DNA of 64,000 nucleotides from Catenaria anguillulae PL171 (GCA_002102555.1 MCFL01000001.1:806001-870000); one strand, 5' to 3'. Shown: positions 9,860 through 21,222, numbered from the stretch's first letter. Program-made: numbers and translations. Notes: generated by a model not told the origin, from the sequence alone.

Positions 9860-10986
9860 GTCATGTCCTTGGTCTGCCTTTGTGGCACAAGTGTCGCCCG
9901 TTGTTTTTTTGCTCATTTTTAACCTATTTCGAGAGGATTTGGGCGAGTATTGGCCGAGATACGCGTGGTTTATGAGCTATGGGACGGCTCAATGGGACAC
10001 TGTGTGATGCATACAATCAAGTCCGATTCGTCTGCTCGGGCCTTGCTTCTTGCTGGCATTGTGCGGTTTCGGGAAGGGGGATCCATTTATTTGTCAGGTG
10101 AGCGCAGCTTGAATATTCACGATGAATCTCCTTGTGACTGCAGGTTTCTCAATTTTATTGAATCGCTGGCTGTATTGGCTGCCAGTCTTTTCAACGTGGG
10201 TGAATCGCTGGCTGTATTGAGAAGGCATTTCATCACATTGCAGTCTTGTATGGATTCCGTAAGTGCTCAAGCAAATCGCTTTCTGCGGTTGGTGGATAAC
10301 CGAGTCGTTTTTCAGCTCTTGCGTTAACAGGTCGAATCGCTTGCTTCGTCCTTCGGGGGGAAAAGCATACAGCGAACCATGGATTGAATCCGACACTACC
10401 TGCGGGTCATACCTGACAGTACTGCACAATCCGCGCGCAGCTGCTGCTCGCACTGATTCGAATCGCTGGCTGATTCGATGACTGGGGATTCTGTACTTTT
10501 TGATAAACTGAATTCCTAGTCAGTTCGCGTCCCTCGTCGCTTTACATGGCTGTTGTGTCTCGATTCGCTTTCAGCTGCTTCATTAGCCACCACAATGAGA
10601 GCACGACGTCTGTGTCGCTGGCCATGCAGAGAGTCGGTCCTTTGCGACTGTGTGCTGATGAATGCTAATGGGCTTCATCGTCAGGGGTCGTTTTCAGATG
10701 ACCAATTGAATTTTGCGGATGTGGCAACATGTCAACTGAACAGGCACAGAAGGCTGTGAAGCTGAAAGTGGAATGAGCGTGGGAACAGCCGGCACAATCA
10801 CTTGTCGCCTTGATTCGGTGGACCTTGGTCTGAGACGCACATGCCATGCGAGCGATTGAATGTCTCTGCGGGTTGTATGTATCACTGGCGGAATGAAACA
10901 CCGGTCACAAAATACATAAATCTGGCAACTACATACTTACGAAACTAGGTGGTGGTCACACAATCAAGCACCCAACGTCGCATCAT
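9860..10986. other. Intergenic with no supported gene
   Basis: This 1.1-kb gap lies between the tRNA and the 3' end of THO2. Open frames here lack protein-like composition. The only structure seen is a scattered short repeat, listed separately. Confidence 0.45.
10160..10472. repeat. Dispersed 13-bp repeat GAATCGCTGGCTG
   Basis: Three exact copies of GAATCGCTGGCTG lie at 10160-10172, 10202-10214 and 10460-10472; the first two are followed by TATTG. Degenerate relatives (AAATCGCTTTCTG near 10271, GAATCGCTTGCTT near 10334, GATTCGCTTTCAG near 10562) occur between and after. The function is unknown. Confidence 0.55.
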
Positions 10987-13900
10987 TCAGCGATAACTCC
11001 TCCGACTCCTGTCTCCACTTGTGCGACTTGACCGATCCCGCTCACGGTCCCTATCCCGATCCCTGTCTCCCCTGCGATCTGGCTCATACGAATCCCGCAA
11101 CGACGACGACCCGCCCGACCGAGTCGGCCCCATGGGCGGCGAACGCAAGGGAGCAGGTGCAGGCGGGAGCGACGGGTGTGCACGATTCGCGGCATCAAAT
11201 GAGTTGGGAAGTGGGCCGGACGGGCGGCGCGGAATGCTGGGAGGGGCTCCTCGGCCGGGGCTCGATTGGACAGTCATGGGCAAGTTGGCTGACGATGAGC
11301 TGGCACTACTGTTGGCGGATGCCGCCAGTGGCTGGTTGCTGGCAGGGACAGTAGCGGATGCTGCGCTTGAGGCCTCCAGTTTCGCACGCTTACGGTCTGG
11401 TCCTTCGTTGGCGTCGTCGGCATCGTCGGACCGAGGGCGCACGCGGCTTGGTGGTGTGCCTTCGTTTGCTTTGCTGCTGCCCGTCGACGTCTCTGGCGTT
11501 GCAGCCGACCGCTTGCGTTCTGACGCATCCTCCTTGTCCACCTTGGCACTCCGGCGGTCCCGATCCCGCTCACGGTCCCGCTCACGATCCCTGTCCCGGT
11601 CTGATGGTGTCGGTGTCCCCTCTTGCGTGGCGCGACTCTCGCTCGCCCTCGCCCCGCCACGCTCGCGCTTTTCCGAATCCCGTACACGGTCCTTGCTTCT
11701 CCTTCTGCGTTCCCTTGGCGATTTTGACCGTGACTTTGTCCTCCCCGACCGTTCGCGGCGTTCGCGCGACCGGCTGCGCCGACGTGAAGATGAGGGCCGG
11801 TCCTTGTCGCGATCCCGCTCTCGTTCGCGTTCACCTCGGTCGGCTGTCGTATCCTTTGCCGCCGCCGCCGCGGAGGATGACGACGGACGATCACCGCTGT
11901 TGGTTGATCGCCGTGTCTGCGAGTCGGAGCGCGGGGACGGGGTGGAGGCCGATTCGCGAAGCTTTTCAATGACTTCGGGACGAGCAGCCCATACGCTTGG
12001 TGACGAGTTGCCGGCGGCAGACGAGTTGACGGGTGAGAGGCGCGCGGCGGGCGTCACCTCGCCAGAGTCACGGCCGTTACTGTCACTGGCTGAGAGCTCA
12101 TTGGAAAGCAATGTCAAACCAGTCGAATCCGGTTTGAGGCTTGTGCCTGCAGGCGATGTGGCACGCATCGGGATGAGCGGCGAGGCGACCGATGCCCAGT
12201 GGTTGACGAGCGAGCCGCTAGGCGAGTCAGATTGACCGCTAGGGGCGGCGGCACCGACATCTCCCCGACCAGGACTTGGTTGACGCGCAGATGGCGGCAT
12301 TGGTACACTTGAAGTGGGGGTTGAAACGGGTGCTGTAGTCGCCAATCGTGCTGAAGACGTGAACGTGGGCTTAGTTGGGATGCTCAACGACGCCTTCTTT
12401 TCGTCGCCCTTGGATGTTGACGACGATGACTTTCTGCCTCTACTACTCGCACCATTCGCCTCTCTCTTTCGCTCCTCGCGATCACGATCCCGCTCACGCT
12501 CCCGCCTCGGCGGCTCGTTAATCAACTTGCGCTCCAACGGATACCGGCGACTCTTGACCTCGTTGATGGCGCCTTGCAAAACAAGCACTAGGACGCGCAT
12601 GCTGTCGTTCTCCTTGAGCTTATCGAGCGCCTTGTGCAACACAGAGCCGTGACGGTGAATGGCCGGAAATACGCGTGCGGTCGTGAGGGCCTTGAAAAGA
12701 TTGATGGTATTGCGAACAAGGTACACATCGGCAGCCACGGGCTTGGGCTTGAGATCGAAAAGCAGCAAGTCGTCCGACTCGGCCGTCTTGGAAGCCGCTC
12801 TGTCGTCGTCGCCGGATCCAAGCACCGTCACGAAAAAGTCAAACAAGGACGTGTGCGCACGCATCGCACGGTGCGCGGCGGCATTCTTCTCGGCGGTCGC
12901 CTTGGGGCTGATATCCGCATCCTTTTGCAACAGCTCGAGGGCCTTGGCAACCAAGATACCGACATTGGCACTTTCGAATTCGGTCATGCCGCGAATTGAC
13001 CACGCATGTTGAACAACCGACAGTAGCACGGCGGGGCTGACCTTGGCTGCCCAGAAACTAGCATACTCGGCATCTGCAGGCGACTCGGCAGCACGGCGGA
13101 TCAAATCGGAGGCCGAGGGAAGCATGTCGTCCGCGGTGTTGATGTGGTCATCCGGATGGGTTGTGGGCGCGGGCATGTGCGCCTTTTCGACGTTGCCCTT
13201 GCCCTCGTCAGGAAAGCTACTGGCCACCGCGGATACCGCCGCGGACGGGGCCGCGGCCGCGTTGGGCTGGCTTGAATCCGAGACAGGCACAGGAGCGTCC
13301 ACGTCCATGACATCTGAATCCGGCACGGATACAATGGACGCAAATGAGATTGTGTCGACCGTGGACGAGGCAAGTGATTCGAGATCGGTCATTTCAACGT
13401 CGCTAGTGCCCTTGTTCTCGACGCCGTTGGCGGTGGACGACGTAATGTGCGAGAGGGTGTCGTCGATGGCGCCGCCAACCTCCTGGACCCTGCTCTCCTC
13501 GACGGCGGCTGCCTCAATCTTGACCCTGCCCTCCTCGGCGACTCCCGGCTGAATCTTGGGCTCCTCGCTCACCTTGTCGACCGATTCCTGCGATGCTGAT
13601 GCCGCTGCCGCGGCAGACGCAGCTTGCTCGGCCTCGCGAATCCGCCTCCGCTCCTTTTCCACACGAGTCCTCAGACGCATGAGCATCGTGGCAGCTTGGG
13701 TGTGATCTGCAAGATGTTGTTCGCACGCCTCCTTCTCCTCGGGCAAGTAAACGGTTGGCTCAAAGTGGACGTGATACAATCGCAAGCGCCAAAACAACTC
13801 GCGACCGTTTGGCTCGTCCTCCTCTCGATTATCGCCTTGGCCGCCGTCCCCGGCATTCTCCGGCGACGGTAACACGACCTGATCCGCAGGCACAAGAGCC

Positions 13901-16900
13901 CACCGCGCGCAGCTGTCCAATTGTATCCTCAACTTGTTCGGCTCGCCGTCGGCTTCAGGCATTGAAGGTACCACATACAGCCGCAAGAATGTGGCGTACT
14001 GAACGAGTGCCGCCTTGATGCGATCCTTCCACTGCAGCTCGGCCAACAAATCCGTCACCTTGACCTTTTCTTTGACATCCCAATCGTCCCAATCCCTGGT
14101 CCTCTGCGCGAGCGTCGCATACAAGACACGCAAATGCGACAGGAAATGCGCAGCACGATTCTGCCCGACCAAATGCCGGACGAGCGCCTGGGTCGATCGC
14201 GCGCGCACCTTGAGCGGATCCTCGCCCTTCCTGCCCTGATGATTGAACACATCTGACGAGGCAATCGATGACGTGAGCAGCCGCCGCGTCACGCACGGCG
14301 CAGACTCGAGCGCGCGGATGTGTTGGGCAGAGACATCTTGGATCACAGGAATGCCGGCCATGTTGGCCACCAGGTCAGAGAGCATTTGCGCATCGGCCAG
14401 CCCAAACGCCGACTGACCACGGTTGACGGAATCCACATGGTCCAGGAACGCCATGAGCGGATCCATGTCGGTCTCGGGCGAGTTTGTCAGCCAGGCAGCC
14501 ATGAATTGCGACGTGTTGATCCACCACGACTCGAGATTGATACCGTCATCCTTGAGCGCATACCCAATCGCCGACTTGACCAAGAGCGGCGCGTTGCGCC
14601 CAGCAGCTTGTGATGACACGTACACATTGGCCTTGCCCGCGGGATCCGCAAGCGCCGCCAAAAACGTATACATGAGCACATCCATACCGAGCGGATCGAG
14701 GTACCGCAAGCATTCGAGCAGCGGCGCGCCCAGGTTGTCGTAGCTCATGATGGTCGCCACAATGCGGTTCAGCACAGGAACCGGGTTGCCGAGCGCCAGC
14801 TTGCCGAGCTTGCGCACATATGTGTGCACCACGTCCTTTGAGATGCGCTTCATCCAGTACCGCACCGTGGCATCCACTTGATCGCCCATGGCACGCACCA
14901 GCGGGCCTGCGGATCCGCTGCTTGAATTGCCATACACGTCCCGAGGCATGCTTGCGTAGAGGGCAAACCTGCGATCGGCCGGCCAAGACTTGATGAGATG
15001 CCAGATGGCGCGCGAAAGCGACACGTTGCGCTCACCCAAGATCATGGCGGGAAGCAAGTAGCGCTTGAGCACATGGTCGACGGACACACCGACTTGAGAC
15101 ATGAGCACGGGCGACCGGTCCATGCACAGTGTGCACAGGCGCGAGGCGATTGCGGGACGTAGGTACAAATGCTCGGGAACGAGATCGAGCAGAGTGAAGA
15201 CAAATGTCAAGTCGCCCACGGGGACATTGGTAGCCCATCTCGGATAAAAGAAGCGCTGGACGCCACGGCGGAACGCGGTAAACACGGTCGGCACGGCGGT
15301 AGCACCTGTTTGCGCCTCGTCGTCGTCGGCTTGTTCGCACTGCTTGCGCGTGGCCACGTCCAACACGCGCAACACCTGCCTGGCCACGGGCGGAAACACG
15401 TTGCACCAGTCCACATCCGGGTAGGTTGCCATGACCTTGGTGGCACTGCCGACATCCCCAATCGCAAGCATAGACACGAGCAGCGAAGCGATGGCGACCG
15501 CCAACCGTTTGGCAGCCACCTGCTCAGGTGTCAACGTGTCTCCATCCGCGTTTGCTACGGGCTTGCCATCCCTCGGCTTGGCATACGTCGGCTTGCCCAT
15601 CAAGTCGCCTTGGTCGACAGACGGGCGTGCGTCCACGAGCGGTATGCTCACCACGTCCTGCATCCTCGGGCCCTCGGCCGGTTCCACGAAATGCGCAAGC
15701 AGGTGTGGCAATTGAACAACGCCGTGGCGCACGAGGAGGGCCACGGCCAAGTACATGTTGCGAAGCAAGGGCGTCGAGTTGTTGAGCGCCTTGTCAATGA
15801 ATGTCGCGGCGTATCCACGGTCGCGGTCCGTACTGCTGATTGATGTCGACGGTGCCGACATCGCTGATGATGCGGTGGCCGAGGCGGAGCCGTCTCCCAT
15901 GAACTTTGGAACGTCATTGGCATACACGTCCAGGGTGCGGTCGAGCCGGTTGATGTAGGCGTCGCGCGTGGACGTGAGTGTGTCTGCGCGGAACTGGTCC
16001 AGGTCTTCGACCATGAGCGGTGGCGGCGGGACACCCGGCGTGTGCTGCGCGATTAGCGGAACGTAGTGAGATTCATGGATGAGCCCTCATCACGATGACA
16101 TGAATGTTGACTTTGCACGTACTGATCCCATCATGCGCAGCGTCATGCCTGCTATTTGGGAGACTTGATTAAACTGCAGCTTGACAAACAGGGCAAGGAA
16201 CAAGGGCCAGTGTGTTGCGATGCGCACAGCGAAGGCACGCAACAGCGTTTCGGCAACGCGCACGCGGGACAGCAAGTGAATGGCTGCCCGGAAAAGACGG
16301 AAAAGAATGATTAGGTTTTCGAATCAAGCTGAAAACAAGGCTAAAACCGGCATACCAATGATCTGATCCACCTTTCTCCACACGTCTTCAGCAAGCTTGA
16401 CAACTGCTGGGTGCGTGTGGTCTGCCTCGGGCGGCACAGACAATGGCGCCTGCAGCACTTCGCTGAGGACGACCATGAGGTTCATGAAGCCCTCGGGGGC
16501 CTCCATGGCCAGTGAGTAGATGGGCAAAGTGAACAGGTTGAGAGTGCGGTGCTGCTGAACAATGCGTTCGGCCGATTTGCGCTCAATGGCATGGCCAGCG
16601 TGGAGGAGAGGCATGGACAGGGATTCAATCAGGAGGTGCGATGGGAACCAGGTGGCGGCCTAGACGCACGTGTATGCGAAAAAAAATGCTGATGTCAGCC
16701 AGCTTTGTGTGTGAAGCAAAGATCATATAAACGCACATGAAGGCTTCCGACAAGCAGAACTAGCGCTTCGGGCTTGGACTCGCCAGGGTACTGGCCATCG
16801 ATTACACACAGTTGGTGCTTGATGGTGACAAAGAAGTCATTGAGCGCCACAAGCACCTGGTGCTCGATCGATGTCGGCGACGAAAGACTGTTGCTGCTGC

Positions 16901-17328
16901 TGCTTTTGACGTGGCCATCCTCTTCGCTACTGGGCGACGCCGCGTCGACATCCATAGCATCCTGGCTCGTATGCGACGAGGTGGCGGCCTGTAACTTGGC
17001 GCGTCTAAATGCAACGTTTGGGTCGATCTCGCGGCGTAGCAGGTGAAAGACTTCAGAAAGGTACCGCACGAGCGCGGCCGAGTCAAGCAGGTCCGGGTTT
17101 GGGGAAACGGGTTGGAGACTCGGGTCGAGAGAAACGAAAAGGGTGCGAATTACGTTTGCCTTGAGGGCGGGCGTCCATTGTGGCGGGGTGCCGGCAAGCC
17201 GGGTGAGGGTTCCTAGTCTGCGAGCGAACGAATGGCCACCGAAGGTGGTCAGATCATGCTTGATGAGCAGCAGTTGGCAAGAAGTGGACGACAGGGTGGC
17301 CCGAGGTCAATTGAAAAGAGTACTTACA
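10987..17328 (-). CDS. THO2: THO complex subunit 2 (THOC2/Tho2), 5' end unresolved
   Basis: This is the scaffold subunit of THO/TREX, which couples transcription to mRNA export. Recognised exons are 17258-16737, 16659-16356, 16283-16123 and 16044-10987; all junctions keep phase. A further upstream exon ends at the GTAAGT donor after 17328, with the acceptor AAG before 17258. The diagnostic central block is TVRYWMKRISKDVV, then RKLGKLALGNPVPVLNRI, SYDNLGAPLLECLRYL, and later ELFWRLRLYHVHFEPTVYL before a long charged coiled coil. A late VYLVRNTINLFKAL helix matches the family's C-terminal helical region. The last 400 or so residues are an Arg/Ser/Asp/Glu low-complexity tail (SRRRSRSRERRERSGRTKSRS-like), as in animal THOC2. 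At least 2,030 residues are encoded without a frameshift. The start is not found. Confidence 0.88.
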
Positions 17329-17730
17329 GGTCCCGCTGGGCTTGCTCGTTCGATTGCGCAGACTGTGGTGATTGCATTGTAGGTCAAGTGGCCATACAAA
17401 TGGCTCTTTTGCGATTTGATTATGTGTGATCGATTTGAGTCGTTCGGTTGGACGGCAGGGCAGATCTGCGCCACGAGGGACCTCGATCTTGCCGCCTCTC
17501 GCCTCTGATCCAACCCCCTCCGACTGCTCCAAGCCCCACTGGAGCTGCCCAGTTGTATCCTTCTATCTCCTCCACCTGCTGATGCCTTGTACTTATGACT
17601 GCATAGCCCAGCAATGAAACAGTTGAAGCGTTTCCACCAGCAGACGCATAATAATGAACGTGCCAGAGAAAGGAGGTCGTTGTTCGCATCATTCGCATCA
17701 TCTGACGCGCAACTTCCAATCGCGTAAACC
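17329..17730. other. Probable THO2 5' exon region, structure unresolved
   Basis: The minus-strand frame GHLTYNAITTVCAIERAS just before the donor at 17327 reads as real THO2 sequence. Upstream, around 17545-17575, a frame giving VEEIEGYNW recalls the REE-x-EGY block near the THO2 N-terminus, but I could not connect it with consistent splicing. No initiator ATG is assigned. Confidence 0.35.
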
Positions 17731-18568
17731 AACCTCAAGCTCGCTGCGAATCTATGGCATGGCCTCCATGCTCAAGTACGTTTCCCAATACTCGATGCAA
17801 TCGCTCGATCTGCCGCCTATCCGCGACGACTAACTCGTGACATACCCAAGACAGTACCGCGTCGTCATGCCCTATCTTCATTTCGATCCCATCACAATTT
17901 CGGAAGCTGATGTAGGATGAAGGCAATGGGCTATGAGTCCTGTCTTCATCCCACGGGCACGAGCCAACGCCACAGTGTACACAGGTATCCATCACTTTGG
18001 ATGCCTGTCTCCTCAGTTTGGGAAAGAGGAGTTGGAGGAAGGATCAGGCATTGTGGTATCGGGTTCTCATTCTGCTTGCTGCCTCGAAGAATAAGAGCCC
18101 AATACCGATCCTACCTCCAAGACACTGGGTGTTACTCATGATTGCTTGGCACGTGTGCGCCCTGTGAGCTTGCCCACTGCAACTCCTCGCCTCATCGGCT
18201 CAAGTAGTCAGGTGTCCGTGAAAGCCACACATCTGGGCGATTAGCGCAGGAATCGGGCGAATGTTGGAGGGTTCTGTAACCCAGCGCCTTAGATATTCGT
18301 CATGTCGTCTTATACCTGGAACCTGCTTCCGCTGCTGCTTCCGACACACTTGATTGTGATGGGCCCGATCCTTTGGTTGAGCTGTGCAGGCGACAGAGGG
18401 CTTCCTCAGATTCGTTTCCACCGCAACTTCCACCCACATCTTGTGTTTTTTTTTTTTTTCCCATGCGTGCTGCAGTGGTTGCTGAACGCACTTCGGTGAG
18501 CTCCTTCCATGGGCTTCATGGGGGTGTTGCCTCATTTCCAGCTGCTTGATTGTGTGTATCTTGCTTTG
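17731..18568 (+). repeat. Inverted-duplication arm 1 (0.84 kb)
   Basis: This segment reappears in reverse orientation at 58109-58941. The first two thirds are close to identical (for example the stretch around 17860-18130, which matches with only scattered substitutions). The last third, after about 18400, is more diverged and has indels. No terminal inverted repeat, target-site duplication or transposase frame is visible. Both copies contain a short plus-strand frame ending MASMLKYVSQYSMQSLDL, then PPIRDD and a stop (left-arm version), which could be the 3' end of a captured exon. The nature of the element is unknown. Confidence 0.8.
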
Positions 18569-18671
18569 TATCATGAGACCTTGGAGCATAACATACTTGA
18601 GGAACTCGGGTGAAAAGGCACAAAGCGACAATAGGCCGCGTGTGGGCAAAGCAGAGATTGCCATTGTCACA

Positions 18672-19832
18672 CTACAGATCAACCAGGACGCGATGCAATA
18701 GGGGCTGCAGCACCTTCCTTGACACATGCTTTCCCACATCATACACAACCAATTGGCCCTGACCATGAACCTGTCCCGCCGCTTCCTTGACCTGCAACCC
18801 ACTTGTCTCCTCCTTGGTCATCAACACCTCTACAACTGCCTGCTCACGTCCACGATCACCACTCACAACAGCCAATTGCCGATGAAACCCGCCCTCCTGA
18901 TCCTCAAACGCCGTCAAAATGTACAGCGAGTGCAACCCACGTTCTCTCGCGTATCCCAACGCCTGGTCCAGCACACCCGCACCGCCATCGCGCTCAATCC
19001 ACTTGTGCAAGTCCCACATGACACTGGCCATACCATACTTGCCGCCGCCCTCGCGCAACTCAAACTCCTTGTAATCCTTGCGCAACAGATCTGCGCTCGA
19101 CAAGTGCGAAATGTCTGCCTTTGCCTTGAGCATGGCCGCGTACAGAGCACTTGTATCCAAGGTGCTTTCGGGTAGCCACGACAGGCACACCGCCGCAGCC
19201 TCCGCGTCTACATCGGTGGCGCGCAGCATGGCGCGGTTCAGGTTGATGGTATCGAGCAAAATGGGTCCAAGGGCAAGACGGGCGACCTCGGCCTTGGTGT
19301 TTGCGTCCAGTGCGGCAGGAGTGAAGCAGTCGCGCACAATCAGGGACGTTGCGGATCCGACGGGTTCAATGACGCGCGGGTTGGCGGTGGGAAAGGCGCC
19401 AGAGTCGACATGGTGGTCAACGATGGCCGCAACGTGTGGGGCGAGGTGGGCAAGCGATGGCGGGAGCGAGTTGAAGTCGGCGAGTGCCAGTTTGGGTTTG
19501 CATGCCGAGTCGGAGGCGATCGAGGAGTAGATGCGGTCGAGGTCGTCGGAAAAGAAGAGGTCGCGGTGTGGGTCAACGCCGAGCAACGAGAGAAAGTAGG
19601 TGATTTCGGTACGTAGCAAAATGTCGGCGCGCGGAATGGGCAGAATGGGCGCGGCGAGTTGCTTTTGGGAGGTGAAGAGGGAGAAGGCATAGAGCAGCGA
19701 TGAGACGGCAGAGTCGAGGTCGGCAGACTCGTTGCCAAGGACGACCCAGCCGAGGCTGGCCCCGGAGCCTGGCCGCAGGGCAGAGCGGACAGTCGACAAG
19801 AATTCCGGGATGAGGGTGAGCTGGGCCTTCAT
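18672..19832 (-). CDS. PPX1: Exopolyphosphatase/prune-type DHH phosphoesterase
   Basis: One exon encodes 386 residues. DHH-superfamily metal-binding motifs are present: GNESADLDS at residues 33-41, LADFNSLP at about 117-124, and the name-giving DHH at 139-141 in IVDHHVDSGAF. LDTINL follows in the next domain, with a DHHA2-like C-terminal half. Family members are cytosolic or mitochondrial Mn/Mg-dependent exopolyphosphatases (yeast Ppx1) or the related animal prune. The sequence fits either, and I favour the fungal Ppx1 function. There is no targeting sequence. It is divergent from the mitochondrial IF3 gene across about 300 bp. Confidence 0.85.
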   Translation of the reverse strand: MKAQLTLIPEFLSTVRSALRPGSGASLGWVVLGNESADLDSAVSSLLYAFSLFTSQKQLAAPILPIPRADILLRTEITYFLSLLGVDPHRDLFFSDDLDRIYSSIASDSACKPKLALADFNSLPPSLAHLAPHVAAIVDHHVDSGAFPTANPRVIEPVGSATSLIVRDCFTPAALDANTKAEVARLALGPILLDTINLNRAMLRATDVDAEAAAVCLSWLPESTLDTSALYAAMLKAKADISHLSSADLLRKDYKEFELREGGGKYGMASVMWDLHKWIERDGGAGVLDQALGYARERGLHSLYILTAFEDQEGGFHRQLAVVSGDRGREQAVVEVLMTKEETSGLQVKEAAGQVHGQGQLVVYDVGKHVSRKVLQPLLHRVLVDL

Positions 19833-20135
19833 TGTGAGCTTTGCATGGGTGAACAGTTACAGAGACGGCGGTCGATACCTATTTCCCTGTCCTGCTGTCC
19901 TGGGCGTTGGCGTTGATGGACTGGGATGATATCCTGCGTTCGTTGGATCGGAGGCCTGTTTCGAGTCTCGAGGAGCCGAAACCCATCGAAACCTGAGTCG
20001 AAACCCTGTTCGAAACACCAGCAGTGCTTGATGAGCCAAATCGAGAATGAAATGAAATGGAAAAATCTCAAGCAATACTCCATGAAAGCACAAAAGACCT
20101 CGTGAAATCACCTCCTGATCCCATATCTACTCAAC
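19833..20135. promoter_or_regulatory. Divergent promoter PPX1 / mitochondrial IF3
   Basis: A 303-bp gap lies between two divergent start codons. It contains four direct copies of CGAAAC, listed separately, and an A-rich stretch before the IF3 start. No TATA box is obvious. Confidence 0.45.
19977..20016 (+). repeat. Four phased CGAAAC direct repeats
   Basis: CGAAAC occurs at 19977-19982, 19987-19992, 19999-20004 and 20011-20016, so the copies start 10-12 bp apart, close to one helical turn. A reverse-oriented GTTTCG lies just upstream near 19959. This spacing is typical of a cooperative transcription-factor array. The factor is unknown. Confidence 0.5.
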
Positions 20136-20915
20136 ATGAACCCGGTATCCAGCTTTGCGCTCCTCCGCCGAGGTCTGCCATACTCGTCGCGGCCCACACT
20201 CCGCCAATCTTGCCTCCGTGCATCCAAGCTCTCCTTGGCAGCAACACGGCTTCAATTGTCCACTTCCGTTCCCGCGCTACACGCGGCCAAGCCACCCTCT
20301 GGCCCCCTCAAAAACGACTCGCTGCTCGCCCACCTCACCTCGTCGCCGCGTTCTCCGCCCTCACCCATTGTCTTCTTCATTGATGAGGCAGGCAAAGACC
20401 AAGGCCAACATGACCTGCGCACGCTGCTGTCGTCGACTGACCGCTCCACCCACGACCTCGTTCAAGTTGCCACGCGACCCAACCCAACCATTGGTCTGCC
20501 GCCCATCCCGATTGTCAAACTGATTTCACGCAAAGCTCAGATCGATAAACTCAAATCTGCAGCCGCCGCCAAAAAGGCAGCGGTGGCGCCTGAGCAGACA
20601 GAAAAGGAGGTTCAGGTTGGATCCAAGGTCGCGCAGGCAGACTTGAAGGTCAAGGGAAACAAGGCCCGCGACTTTTTGAGCAGAGGGTATCGTGTCAAGC
20701 TCACGGTCGTGCACAAGCCGGGCAGTCCGAGGGACAGCAAGTACGAGGTGATGCAATTGTTGTTGGATCACGTTAATGATCTTGTAGCAAATGTGGTCAA
20801 GCCTGCGCATGACGTGGGCCGCAATTGGTGCACGATTGTTGTGGGCAAGAAACCCGTAGCGGCGGGCGAGGCAAAAAAAAAGCCAGTAGAGACCAGCATT
20901 GAGCAGAAAGCCTGA
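20136..20915 (+). CDS. Mitochondrial translation initiation factor IF-3
   Basis: One exon encodes 259 residues from ATG 20136. The N-terminal 50 or so residues form an Arg/Ser/Leu-rich mitochondrial presequence (RPTLRQSCLRASKLSLAATR). The IF3 N-domain region follows with IVFFIDEAGKDQGQHDLR, then PIVKLISRKAQIDK. The C-domain has KVKGNKARDFLSRGYRVKLTV, the family block that binds the small subunit. IF3 keeps mitoribosomal subunits apart and proofreads initiator selection. A Lys/Ala-rich linker and C-terminal tail are present. The identification rests on this order of blocks, as fungal IF3 sequences are divergent. Confidence 0.8.
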   Translation: MNPVSSFALLRRGLPYSSRPTLRQSCLRASKLSLAATRLQLSTSVPALHAAKPPSGPLKNDSLLAHLTSSPRSPPSPIVFFIDEAGKDQGQHDLRTLLSSTDRSTHDLVQVATRPNPTIGLPPIPIVKLISRKAQIDKLKSAAAAKKAAVAPEQTEKEVQVGSKVAQADLKVKGNKARDFLSRGYRVKLTVVHKPGSPRDSKYEVMQLLLDHVNDLVANVVKPAHDVGRNWCTIVVGKKPVAAGEAKKKPVETSIEQKA

Positions 20916-21222
20916 TGCAAGGGTTGTCACATGTAAAAATCGGTTTGGTTGGTCATGAAGTAAGTGCTCGTTAGACGGACTATTGTATACGCTTGTAAAT
21001 ATTTAGTTTGTGCGACGAAACACGAAAAAGAAATCACTTCCATCAAGTCTGGAAACGACACAGTCAACCGCGTGTCGGCGTGAAGGGGTGGGAACCAAGG
21101 TGAGAGGTAAGAGAAACCAAAATAGGAGATGGGGTAATCGTGTCGAGAGGTAGGTATGTGCAACCGCAGACAAGCAAAGTGTCTGCGAGGAAAGATGGTG
21201 GATCAGGATGAAACGAGCACAT
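20916..21222. other. Convergent 3' region IF3 / homocitrate synthase
   Basis: A 307-bp gap between two converging genes holds the 3' untranslated regions of both. No other feature is seen. Confidence 0.4.

Noticed and set aside
11021-12235. 404-codon plus-strand frame antisense to THO2
   Set aside because: It is the complement of the Arg/Ser-rich THO2 tail; its composition mirrors RS codons and has no independent motif.
17731-18568. Transposon with transposase in the repeat arms
   Set aside because: No frame encodes transposase or reverse-transcriptase motifs, and no terminal repeats or target duplications were found, so it is listed only as a repeat.
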